The notes under the pieces are model-generated. The model had not been told where the DNA came from and searched no databases. It was given only the letters and a program-made list of their open reading frames with translations. DNA of 6,571 nt from assembly GCA_029977045.1 (NCBI GenBank), contig JAPOLP010000322.1, positions 1 to 6,571 of the forward strand, read 5' to 3'. This document shows positions 1-6,571 of the stretch, piece after piece (the stretch's first letter is position 1; each line of letters begins with the position of its first letter). Origin of the DNA: Planctomycetota bacterium. Its GTDB lineage: Bacteria; Planctomycetota; Planctomycetia; Planctomycetales; Planctomycetaceae. The position numbers were made by a program, and so were the translations under genes.

Positions 1-758
1 CCGCCATCAACGGTGACCAGGCTGCCGTTCATGTAGCTCGCCGCGTCGCTCGACAGCAGAATCGCCGCGCCCTGAATTTCACGCAGGTCGCCCAAGCGTT
101 CCTGAGCGACCGCTCCAATGATGAACTTCTTCGCCTCTTCTGTATCGGCGATCGGAACGTTCATCGGCGTGAGGAACGGGCCGGGGCAGATTCCGTTGAC
201 GTTGATGTTGTCCTTTGCCAGTTCAAGCCCCAGCGCCCGGACCATCTGTACGACAGCACCCTTGCTCGTCGCGTACGGCGTCCTGTTCGCGAGCCCGACG
301 AGCCCCAGCGTGCTGCACAGGATGACAATCTTTCCGTTTCCGGCAGCCTTCATGTGAGGCGTGACGGACTTCGCACACAACCAGACGCCGTTGACGTTGA
401 CGTCCTGCACCTTGAGAAACTCTTCGTACGTCAGGTCCTCGATCGGCCCACGAATGTTGATGCCGGCGTTGGCGATCAGAATGTCGATGCGTCCGAATTC
501 GTCGATCGCCCGAGAGGTCATCGCGGCAACCTGATCCGGCTGAGTGACGTCAGCCTCGAAGCCAACCGCCTTCACTCCGTAGTTCCCGACGATCTCAGTG
601 GCGACAGCTTCCGCTTCGTCCAGATGCCGGCTGACGAGCAGCACGTTCGATCCAGCGGCCGCCAGACCTTCCGCCATCGCCGCGCCGAGACCCTTCGAGC
701 CACCGGTCACAATGGCCGTCCGGCCAGTCAGATCGAACTGTTTGATTCCAGGAAGCAT
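1..758 (-). CDS. Short-chain dehydrogenase/reductase (SDR), partial, C-terminus off the left edge
   Basis: This is a classical SDR oxidoreductase, which moves hydride between NAD(P)(H) and an alcohol or ketone, probably in the cytoplasm. The minus-strand frame is open from ATG 758-756 to the window edge, giving 252 residues. Visible landmarks are the Rossmann cofactor motif TGGSKGLG (18-25), Asp70 in ADV, NAG at 97-99, Asn121, Ser149, the catalytic YATSK (Tyr162, Lys166), PGPFLTP (192-198) and a C-terminal VDGG. Only the last few residues of a roughly 255-residue protein should be missing. Arg44 after the second strand suggests NADP(H) preference, which is inference. The overall look is close to gluconate 5-dehydrogenase or sugar-dehydrogenase-like SDRs, but the substrate cannot be read from sequence. 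An AAGGA ribosome site (complement of 765-769) lies 6 bases before the ATG. The gene is transcribed divergently from the MoxR gene. Confidence 0.93.
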   Translation of the reverse strand, partial: MLPGIKQFDLTGRTAIVTGGSKGLGAAMAEGLAAAGSNVLLVSRHLDEAEAVATEIVGNYGVKAVGFEADVTQPDQVAAMTSRAIDEFGRIDILIANAGINIRGPIEDLTYEEFLKVQDVNVNGVWLCAKSVTPHMKAAGNGKIVILCSTLGLVGLANRTPYATSKGAVVQMVRALGLELAKDNINVNGICPGPFLTPMNVPIADTEEAKKFIIGAVAQERLGDLREIQGAAILLSSDAASYMNGSLVTVDG

Positions 759-802
759 GGCGGATCCTTGAGGCAGAGGTCGGAAGAGCAGAGACTGGGC
801 GG

Positions 803-826
803 ACCGGCGGCAACATAGCAGCCGGT
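803..826. promoter_or_regulatory. GC-rich inverted repeat in the divergent intergenic region
   Basis: ACCGGC (803-808) and GCCGGT (821-826) form a perfect 6-base inverted repeat around a 12-base spacer, in the 92-base gap between the divergent SDR and MoxR genes. It ends 12 bases before the MoxR ribosome site. It could be an operator shared by the two divergent promoters or a small leader hairpin. I found no convincing -35/-10 pair around it. In GC-rich DNA a 6-base repeat can occur by chance, so the function is a guess. Confidence 0.25.
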
Positions 827-837
827 TGAACTCAGAC

Positions 838-842
838 AAGGA
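838..842 (+). promoter_or_regulatory. Ribosome binding site that fixes the TTG start of the MoxR gene
   Basis: AAGGA at 838-842 lies 8 bases before TTG 851. An in-frame TGA at 827-829 closes the frame upstream and there is no ATG or GTG between it and 851. The first internal ATG is codon 41, immediately before the conserved AAA+ region, so it would remove the whole N-terminal helix. The ribosome site therefore supports the TTG start. Confidence 0.65.
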
Positions 843-850
843 ACAGCAAT

Positions 851-1942
851 TTGGCCACTTCTGAAGCAGCGGTTTCCACCTCGGGTGAGGACGCGGTTCT
901 ATCCGTCGATGCCGAGGTACGCGAGCGCGAAGCTCAGGCGATCAAGGGCCTGCAGACCGCCTATCGCCGGATGCGCGAGGAAATCGGCAAGGTCATCATC
1001 GGCCAGCAGGACGTCGTCGATCAGATCCTGATCTCGATGTTCAGCCGCGGGCACTGCCTGCTGGTCGGCGTCCCTGGCCTCGCCAAGACGCTGCTGGTCA
1101 GCACCGTCGCCCGGATTCTACAGCTCTCGTTTCGCCGGATTCAGTTCACTCCCGACCTGATGCCTTCCGACATTACCGGCACCGACGTTCTGCAGGACGA
1201 TCCGGAAACCGGTCGCCGCACATTTCAGTTCATGCAGGGGCCGCTGTTCACGAACGTGTTGCTTGCCGACGAAATCAACCGCACTCCGCCGAAGACGCAG
1301 GCAGCACTCCTCGAAGCCATGCAGGAACGGCATGTAACCGTCGGCACAAGCACGTATAGCCTGCCCGAGCCTTTCTTCGTCCTCGCGACACAGAACCCGA
1401 TCGAGCAGGAAGGCACGTACCCGCTACCGGAGGCGCAGCTCGACCGTTTCATGTTCAACACTGTCGTCGGCTATCCCACTGCCGCGGACGAACTGCGAAT
1501 CCTCAAATCGACGACCGGCATCGATCAGCCGGAACTCACCCCGGCACTCAACGCCCGGCAGATTCTCGCGCTGCAGGAAGTCGTCCGCCGAGTGCCCGTT
1601 GCCGAGCACGTTTTCGTTTACGCCCGCGATCTGGTTCGAGCAACTCGGCCAAACGAGGACGGAGCCCGCAAATTCGTTCGCGAATACCTGAGCTGGGGCG
1701 CCGGTCCGCGAGCCGGCCAGTTCCTGATCGTCGGCGCGAAGGCCCGAGCGATTCTCGAAGGCCGCTTCCACGTCACCACGGAAGACATCAAAGCCGTTGC
1801 CGCTCCCGTTCTGCGACACCGGATCGTGACGACGTTCCATGCCGACAGCGAAGGCGTCACGACCGACGACGTCGTCGAAATGCTGCTGCAGAAAGTCCCG
1901 GTCGAACTCGCGGAACGCGCCAGAAAACTTGCCGGTGAGTGA
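851..1942 (+). CDS. MoxR-family AAA+ ATPase
   Basis: MoxR proteins are AAA+ ATPases thought to act as chaperones that help assemble or activate partner proteins, often ones with VWA domains. This 363-residue protein has the full motif set: Walker A GVPGLAKT (73-80), Walker B LLADEINR (137-144), the MoxR-typical TPPKTQAALLEAMQE (145-159), sensor 1 ATQNP (179-183), a probable arginine finger Arg199 in EAQLDRF, and the C-terminal lid with WGAGPRAGQ (282-290) and the segment around LRHRI (321-325). All ATPase residues look intact, so it should be active. The first 40 residues are an acidic, probably helical extension. It starts at TTG, supported by the ribosome site. The family is usually followed by DUF58, transglutaminase-like and VWA genes; here the next gene, 36 bases on, encodes a membrane/spermidine-synthase fusion, so its client is unknown. 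The family call is very secure. Confidence 0.97.
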   Translation: MATSEAAVSTSGEDAVLSVDAEVREREAQAIKGLQTAYRRMREEIGKVIIGQQDVVDQILISMFSRGHCLLVGVPGLAKTLLVSTVARILQLSFRRIQFTPDLMPSDITGTDVLQDDPETGRRTFQFMQGPLFTNVLLADEINRTPPKTQAALLEAMQERHVTVGTSTYSLPEPFFVLATQNPIEQEGTYPLPEAQLDRFMFNTVVGYPTAADELRILKSTTGIDQPELTPALNARQILALQEVVRRVPVAEHVFVYARDLVRATRPNEDGARKFVREYLSWGAGPRAGQFLIVGAKARAILEGRFHVTTEDIKAVAAPVLRHRIVTTFHADSEGVTTDDVVEMLLQKVPVELAERARKLAGE

Positions 1943-1978
1943 TGGCTGTTGCTGCGGTCTTGAAGCAGCCGGCAGAAA

Positions 1979-4789
1979 ATGAATCGCGGCAAGAAAACAC
2001 AGGAAGGTGCAGAGGCCGAAATGAATTCGGACGAGGGAACGAGCAACTCGGAGCACGAAGAACGGCTGCATCGCTCCGCATCTGCCGTTGATTGCTCACA
2101 AACAAAATCTGCCCGCTCGTCTGGCGTTTCCCGATCGTTCCGAGCCCGCTGCCTCGCCCTGGCGTTCTTCCTGTCCGGGGCAAGCGCTCTGACCTACGAA
2201 ATCGTCTGGCAGCGCCAGATGTTTCTGATCTTCGGAGCAAGTGCGCCTGCGACGACGGCGATTCTGACCGCCATCTTTCTGGGCATCGCATTTGGCAGCC
2301 AGCTGGCAGTGCCACTGATGCGCCGCGTGCCGGACTCTCTGATGCTCTACGCGGTGCTGGAAGCCGTGATGGGCCTCTGGGGGCTCTTCGTTCCGACACT
2401 GCTGTCACAGGCCGACGCTCTTTACGTCGGAGCTGTCAGCAGCCTCGGCGAGGGGCATTTCCTGCAGGCACCGCTGCGATTCTGCCTGGCAGTCATCCCT
2501 CTGCTGCCCGCGACGCTGGCGATGGGCGCCACGATTCCGGTGATGGTCCGCAGCGTTGCGGGGCTGCGACGTTCGGCGGTCGCCTGGGCATACGGGATCA
2601 ACATTCTCGGAGCCGTCGCCGGCAGTCTGTCGACCGGACTTCTCTGGCTGCAGATGCTCGGCATTTCGAATACTCGCCTGGTCGCCGTGGCCCTCAACGC
2701 GGCAGCGTTTGCTGTCATCGTGCTGCTTCGCCGCCGGGGCGGGATATTGGTTCCGGACAGTGGCGACAGCCTCTTAGACGCAGCTCCGCGAGAGACACAC
2801 CGCTTACCTGTGAGACTGGGACCACTCTACCTCACGGCAGGTTTCGTGGCCCTTGGACTTGAAGTTGTCTGGCTGAGGTTTCTCGGCATCGTCAACTCAA
2901 ACTCGACCGCGACATTCACACTGACGCTCACGATCTATCTGCTGGGCATGGGCCTCGGGAGTCTGATCGTGTATCCGCTGCTGAGACGGAAACTCGATGC
3001 CCGTTCGATCTTCAGCCTGGCAAACGCAGGCACGGCTGTCTGTTCGCTGCTGACATTTGGCGTCGTGTACCTCGCGGCGAGAATCAACGTTGCCCTGATA
3101 TCAGAACCATCGAAGGCGGGCACGCTGCAGCTGTCCGACATTTATCTCGCCGAAGGGATCATCATTGCCGGCCTGATGCTGCTGCCGACTCTGTTTATGG
3201 GACTGGTGTATCCGGCCGTGTGCGACTGTTGCGAAGACGTCGGAGCCGCTCGCGACCGCTGGGTTGGCCAGATGTATTTTCTGGGCACGATCGGCTCGGT
3301 GATCGGCATCCTGCTTGTTGGAATTCTGCTGATTCCGACGCTCGGCCTGCATGGTACGTTCGCGGTACTCGTCGGCCTGTCTGTCGCGGTTTTCCTGCTG
3401 GCAGAACGCGGAACTCCTCGGACGGGCAATCGTCGCTGGCTGCTTCCCGCAGTGGCCGGCGGCTGCGCTCTGTGGGCTGGCTGGATCGTCTTTGAGTCTC
3501 GGCCCGTACTGCGTGAAGTGGTCGCCGAGATTCGGAATGGCCGCTGGTACGAGGTTCCGCCGGACGGCAGCGCCGCAACCGTTCCGACATCGCAACTGGC
3601 GGAACTGGTGCATGTCAAAGCCGGTGCTTCCGGAACCGTCATGGTTAAGCTGGAAAGCAACGGTATCGACAGGCTTGTCTATGTCGACGACCAGCTGGTG
3701 GCTTCAACGAACCTTGGCGCAAGAGTCGACGCGCTGATGCTCGCTCACCTCCCATTGCTGCTGCACCCTGCTACGCAGAATGCACTCACGGTTGGTTTCG
3801 GGACGGGCGGAACCAGCTATGCACTGACGACTCACGGCATCAAGGCCTACTGCGTCGAGATTGAGCCCGAGGTACCTCGCGCCTCCGAGCACTCCGCTCA
3901 GCAGAACTTCGGCGTGCTCGACAACCCGCTGTTCACGCTGATCCTCAACGACGCTCGCGACCATCTGCACTCCGGCACGCGCACATACGACGTCATCGCC
4001 ACCGACGTTACCAACCTGCAGTACAAGCAGAACGGCAACCTCTACACGGTCGAATACTTTGACCTGATGAGACAGCGGATGAATGCGGACGGAGTCGCCT
4101 GCGCGTGGATCCCGATGGCCGCAATCAGCACCGAAGAACTTCGGATTCTGATGCGCGGGTTCATTGAGGTCTTTCCGCACGCAACGCTGTGGTACATGAA
4201 CCACACTCACACAAACTTCGGTATTCTGATCGGCACGCCGGAACCACTGCAGATCGACTTCCGACGACTGCAGCAGGGATTTGCAGACCCACAGATCGCG
4301 GAAAACCTCGGCCTGATTGGGGTGAGTACGCCGCTGCAACTCGTCCACTGCCTGCATCTCGACGAAGCCGGCTATCGCCAGTTCTGCGGCGACGTCCCGC
4401 TGCACACGGACGACCGTCCGATCCTCGAGTTCTCGTCTCCGATGACGTTCTACCAGTACCAGGAAACCTTCGAGCAGAATCTGGCTGCCACTTTGCCGCT
4501 GCGTCCGACTGATCTGAGGACGTTTGTTTCTAGTGCGCCGGAAGGCCTGGATGTCGAGTTCGCGCGGCACCTGAAAGCCTCGCAGAGTTTCTGTCACGTC
4601 GTGCTGCAGATGTACCGCCATCTCGTCGCTCGCCAGCGAGGCGACAGAACGAAAGCTCTGGCGGCGCTGAAGCTGGCGATCATCGAAGCCGAAGCTGGAA
4701 TGGCCGCATGGCCCGACGACCGGGTACGCGAAGAGTTCTACGTGAACTTCTTCAACGACGCGCAACGCTGGGCACAGGCTCCTCGCTGA
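1979..4789 (+). CDS. Polytopic membrane protein fused to a spermidine-synthase-like AdoMet-binding domain
   Basis: The protein matches the architecture called fused MFS/spermidine synthase. It has a polar N-terminus (1-57), about 12-13 hydrophobic segments between residues 58 and 505, a linker, then a spermidine-synthase-type Rossmann domain (about 560-825) and a helical tail to 936. In the enzyme part, HLPLLLHP precedes the AdoMet loop VGFGTGGT (605-612). The ribose-binding acidic residue is Glu627 or Glu629 in VEIEPEV, NDARD is at 657-661, YDVIATDVTN at 670-679 and TDDRPILEFSSP at 810-821. True spermidine synthases transfer aminopropyl from decarboxylated AdoMet to putrescine. Here the usual D-S-T-D-P pattern reads D-V-T-N and the GxDGG loop reads GTGG, so the substrate may differ. 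The membrane part looks internally duplicated. ATG 1979 has a poor ribosome site; ATG 2021 (Met15), with AGAGG 5 bases before it, may be the real start. It follows the MoxR gene by 36 bases. Confidence 0.87.
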   Translation: MNRGKKTQEGAEAEMNSDEGTSNSEHEERLHRSASAVDCSQTKSARSSGVSRSFRARCLALAFFLSGASALTYEIVWQRQMFLIFGASAPATTAILTAIFLGIAFGSQLAVPLMRRVPDSLMLYAVLEAVMGLWGLFVPTLLSQADALYVGAVSSLGEGHFLQAPLRFCLAVIPLLPATLAMGATIPVMVRSVAGLRRSAVAWAYGINILGAVAGSLSTGLLWLQMLGISNTRLVAVALNAAAFAVIVLLRRRGGILVPDSGDSLLDAAPRETHRLPVRLGPLYLTAGFVALGLEVVWLRFLGIVNSNSTATFTLTLTIYLLGMGLGSLIVYPLLRRKLDARSIFSLANAGTAVCSLLTFGVVYLAARINVALISEPSKAGTLQLSDIYLAEGIIIAGLMLLPTLFMGLVYPAVCDCCEDVGAARDRWVGQMYFLGTIGSVIGILLVGILLIPTLGLHGTFAVLVGLSVAVFLLAERGTPRTGNRRWLLPAVAGGCALWAGWIVFESRPVLREVVAEIRNGRWYEVPPDGSAATVPTSQLAELVHVKAGASGTVMVKLESNGIDRLVYVDDQLVASTNLGARVDALMLAHLPLLLHPATQNALTVGFGTGGTSYALTTHGIKAYCVEIEPEVPRASEHSAQQNFGVLDNPLFTLILNDARDHLHSGTRTYDVIATDVTNLQYKQNGNLYTVEYFDLMRQRMNADGVACAWIPMAAISTEELRILMRGFIEVFPHATLWYMNHTHTNFGILIGTPEPLQIDFRRLQQGFADPQIAENLGLIGVSTPLQLVHCLHLDEAGYRQFCGDVPLHTDDRPILEFSSPMTFYQYQETFEQNLAATLPLRPTDLRTFVSSAPEGLDVEFARHLKASQSFCHVVLQMYRHLVARQRGDRTKALAALKLAIIEAEAGMAAWPDDRVREEFYVNFFNDAQRWAQAPR
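2011..2015 (+). promoter_or_regulatory. Possible ribosome binding site favouring the downstream start (2021) of the membrane/synthase gene
   Basis: AGAGG at 2011-2015 stands 5 bases before ATG 2021, and a stronger purine run AGGAAGG lies further up at 2001-2007. ATG 1979 has no comparable purine run in front of it. The 14 residues lost by using 2021 are polar and carry no recognisable motif. An in-frame TGA at 1961-1963 rules out any start further upstream. The choice stays open. Confidence 0.4.
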
Positions 4790-4793
4790 CAAG

Positions 4794-4816
4794 GCACGTC
4801 ACGGAGCGTGTCGTGC
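4794..4816 (+). terminator. Stem-loop after the membrane/synthase gene, possible terminator or transcript-end structure
   Basis: GCACGTCACG (4794-4803) pairs with CGTGTCGTGC (4807-4816) around a GAG loop. This makes a 10-position stem with one T-T mismatch, beginning 4 bases after the TGA at 4787-4789. No T-tract follows, only a C-rich stretch, so it is not a classical intrinsic terminator. It may stabilise the transcript end or slow polymerase before factor-dependent termination. Its position right after a stop codon, and the 146-base gap to the esterase gene, support a transcript boundary here. Confidence 0.5.
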
Positions 4817-4935
4817 GCCCCCTGCCCTGCCCGGGAAGTTCGGATTCGATGGCAGACCAACAGCCAGGCACTAGCATTCACGACGGTTGAGCGGCCATTT
4901 GATCCAGAACAGTCTTCAGACAGGAACTCCTTGAA

Positions 4936-6336
4936 ATGAAATCCTCGAAAAGTGCGAACGCAAAGGCGAGCTGTTTCGGCACGACCAGCAGCAAAGGCCG
5001 GGCTCTCGGCCTGCTGGCAGCTGCCCTGTTAACGACATTCACCAGCGCCGCCTCGGCAGACGTCAAACTGCCGACGGTCATTGACAGCCACATGGTCGTG
5101 CAGCGTGATACTCCGATCGTGATCTGGGGATCGGCGGACGCCGGCGAGAAGGTCTCCGTGACGATGGGCGATGCCTCGGCAGAAGCGACAGCTGGCGACA
5201 ATGGTAAATGGAGCGTTTCGCTCCCGGCCCGTAAGGCCGACGGCAAACCTCACTCGATCACAATCGCCGGCAGGAACACGATCACACTGGAAGACGTTCT
5301 GATTGGCGAAGTCTGGGTTGGTTCGGGCCAGTCGAACATGGAATGGCAGCTGACGAGCACCAACGGAGCCGCAGAAGCCATCGCGGCAGCGAATCATCCG
5401 AACATCCGGCTCTTTCACGTGCCGAAAGTCCAGAAGCCCGAAGCTGCGGACGACGTTGCTGCCGACTGGAAAGTCTGCACGCCGGAAAACATCCCGGCGT
5501 TTTCTGCTGTGCTGTACTACTTCGGGAAGAAGCTGCACGAGGAACTCGACGTCCCGGTCGGCCTGATCAACAGCTCGTGGGGCGGATCGCCGATCGAGCC
5601 CTGGACGGTTAAGGACGGTAAAGGCGGCGGCATGTACAACGGGATGATCGCTCCGCTGACGTCGTTCTCAATTCGGGGAGCCATCTGGTACCAGGGCGAA
5701 ACGAACGTCATTCAGAAGAACGGCCTGGCCTACTACGACCGGATGCAGGCGCTGATCGAAGGCTGGCGGAAAGAGTGGCAGCCAACGCTGCCGTTCTACT
5801 TCGTGCAGATCGCTCCCTGGAGCGGTCGTTACGAAGAGGGCCAGCTGCCGGCGCTGTGGGAAGCTCAGGTTCAGAGTCTGAAGATTCCGGATACGGGCAT
5901 GGCCGTCGTCACCGACCTTGTTGACAACATCGCGGACATTCACCCGCGGAATAAGCTCGACGTTGGCAACCGTCTGGCTCGCTGGGCACTCACAAAGACG
6001 TACGGCAAAGACGTCGTCTACTCCGGCCCCCTGTTCAAGTCGGTCGCCATCGACGGCAACAAAGCCCGAGTCTCATTCGCTCACGCTGCCGGTCTTAAGT
6101 CGAGCGACGGCAAAGCGCTGACCGAGTTCCAGATCGCCGGCGAGGACGGCAAGTTCGTCGACGCCACCGCTGAGATCGACGGCAGCAACGTCGTCGTCAG
6201 TGTGGAGTCCGTCGCTGCTCCAAAACACGTCCGTTTCGGCTGGCACAAGCTCGCGAACCCGAATCTGGTCAACGGAGCCGGCCTCCCGGCCTCACCCTTC
6301 CAGAGCAACAACTGGCAGGGCGGCACCGGCGAATAG
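4936..6336 (+). CDS. Secreted sialate O-acetylesterase-family (SASA) carbohydrate esterase
   Basis: Members of this SGNH-type hydrolase family remove O-acetyl groups from sialic acids or from acetylated polysaccharides. The 466-residue protein starts with a signal peptide: basic residues up to Arg22, a hydrophobic stretch 23-36, and a likely cleavage after ASA (39-41). A beta-rich N-terminal domain (about 45-120) contains MVVQRDTPIVIWG. The nucleophile is Ser133 in GQSNMEW (131-137), followed by the SSWGGSPIEPW block, YNGMIAPL, IWYQGETN (250-257), and DIHPRNK with Asp334 and His336 completing the likely triad. The C-terminal NGAGLPASPF is also typical. The stretch between EPW and YNGMIAPL is short compared with many family members, which usually carry an extra loop there. 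ATG 4936 has AGGAA (4922-4926) 9 bases upstream. It probably acts in the periplasm or outside the cell on acetylated glycans; the exact substrate is unknown. Confidence 0.94.
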   Translation: MKSSKSANAKASCFGTTSSKGRALGLLAAALLTTFTSAASADVKLPTVIDSHMVVQRDTPIVIWGSADAGEKVSVTMGDASAEATAGDNGKWSVSLPARKADGKPHSITIAGRNTITLEDVLIGEVWVGSGQSNMEWQLTSTNGAAEAIAAANHPNIRLFHVPKVQKPEAADDVAADWKVCTPENIPAFSAVLYYFGKKLHEELDVPVGLINSSWGGSPIEPWTVKDGKGGGMYNGMIAPLTSFSIRGAIWYQGETNVIQKNGLAYYDRMQALIEGWRKEWQPTLPFYFVQIAPWSGRYEEGQLPALWEAQVQSLKIPDTGMAVVTDLVDNIADIHPRNKLDVGNRLARWALTKTYGKDVVYSGPLFKSVAIDGNKARVSFAHAAGLKSSDGKALTEFQIAGEDGKFVDATAEIDGSNVVVSVESVAAPKHVRFGWHKLANPNLVNGAGLPASPFQSNNWQGGTGE

Positions 6337-6373
6337 CCCACAACACTCTGCACCAGGGCAGAACAGACTGGTG

Positions 6374-6445
6374 ACCACGAAAAACTCGAAACACACGAAA
6401 GGCCGCAGGAAGCTGACCTTTCGTGTGTTTCGTTTCTTTCGTGGT
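6374..6445. repeat. CACGAAA-type palindromic intergenic repeat (REP/MITE-like)
   Basis: Two 29-base arms (6374-6402 and 6417-6445) are reverse complements at 26 of 29 positions, around a 14-base loop (6403-6416). The loop can itself pair CAG (6406-6408) with CTG (6413-6415). Each arm is built on a 9-base period: CGAAA begins at 6378, 6387 and 6396 in the left arm, and TTTCG begins at 6419, 6428 and 6437 in the right arm. It begins 37 bases after the esterase stop codon and could fold into a long hairpin in RNA, so it may also act as a bidirectional transcript end. Related CACGAAA palindromes recur, as I recall, in planctomycete and verrucomicrobial genomes, where short spurious proteins rich in KNTK and FRVFRFFRG are often annotated over them. 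That recollection is not something this window can prove. Confidence 0.85.
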
Positions 6446-6571
6446 TGTCTTTCTTTTCCACCAGCGTTGCAGCGGTCCTGCGTTTTTCTCTGAGGCTGTT
6501 ACGTTTCAACAACCGTCTCGGGTTCGCTGTTCTGTGTTTCCGTTCGGAACAGGCCGACAGGGAAGTGAATC

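Noticed and set aside
354..818. A 154-codon open frame on the plus strand across the SDR gene
   Set aside because: The minus strand here carries every SDR hallmark in order; the plus-strand translation is Arg/Asp-rich without any motif.
768..819. TTGAGG and CATAGC as a possible MoxR promoter
   Set aside because: The spacing between them is far outside the usual range and neither box matches the consensus well.
1951..1969. GCTGC/GCAGC small inverted repeat between the MoxR and membrane/synthase genes
   Set aside because: The stem is 5 base pairs with a 9-base loop and no T-tract, so it does not support a terminator.
1424..2071. A 215-codon open frame on the minus strand opposite the end of the MoxR gene
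   Set aside because: It overlaps the conserved MoxR lid domain and the start of the next gene, has no recognisable motif, and is best explained as a shadow of the coding strand.
3704..4792. A 362-codon open frame on the minus strand opposite the synthase domain
   Set aside because: It lies fully antisense to a domain with clear AdoMet-binding motifs, and its translation shows no recognisable family. Long antisense frames are common in GC-rich DNA.
6469..6487. GCAG/CTGC mini-hairpin followed by GTTTTT, possible intrinsic terminator
   Set aside because: The stem is only 4 base pairs with a 5-base loop, too weak to call a terminator. The nearby palindrome is the better candidate for a transcript end.
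6200..6493. A 97-codon plus-strand frame across the esterase end and the palindrome
   Set aside because: Its first part is out of frame within the esterase and its last part is only the translated CACGAAA palindrome, which gives the typical spurious KNSKHTKGRR and FRVFRFFRG peptides.
6538..6549. TTCC/GGAA palindrome near the right edge
   Set aside because: It is a 4-base stem with a 4-base loop and is expected by chance. No gene start can be shown in the remaining bases.

Overview
The window is GC-rich, densely coding bacterial DNA and most likely comes from a planctomycete or a close relative. That assignment is an inference. It rests on a secreted sialate-O-acetylesterase-type hydrolase, a multi-spanning membrane protein fused to a spermidine-synthase-like domain, and a CACGAAA-type palindromic intergenic repeat of a kind I associate with Planctomycetota and Verrucomicrobiota. 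No rRNA or other phylogenetic marker is present.

Layout: a short-chain dehydrogenase/reductase (SDR) on the minus strand runs off the left edge (758 down to 1). A 92-base divergent intergenic region with a small GC-rich inverted repeat (803-826) separates it from the plus-strand genes. These are a MoxR-family AAA+ ATPase with a TTG start (851-1942) and, 36 bases later, a 936-residue protein with about 12-13 predicted membrane segments and a C-terminal AdoMet-binding spermidine-synthase fold (1979-4789, possibly starting at 2021). A 10-bp hairpin sits 4 bases after that stop codon (4794-4816). A secreted SGNH-type esterase of the SASA (sialate O-acetylesterase) family follows (4936-6336). The last 235 bases hold no gene I can support, but contain a 72-base palindrome with 29-base arms and an internal 9-base period (6374-6445).

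The MoxR gene and the fused membrane/synthase gene have no clear terminator between them and could be co-transcribed. The 146-base gap and the hairpin suggest the esterase is a separate unit. The MoxR gene lacks its usual companions (DUF58, VWA or transglutaminase-like proteins) on either side within this window. I see no phage, insertion sequence, CRISPR array, tRNA or obvious new defence system. The main points of interest are the divergent active site and internal duplication of the membrane/synthase protein, its pairing with an orphan MoxR, and the palindromic repeat.
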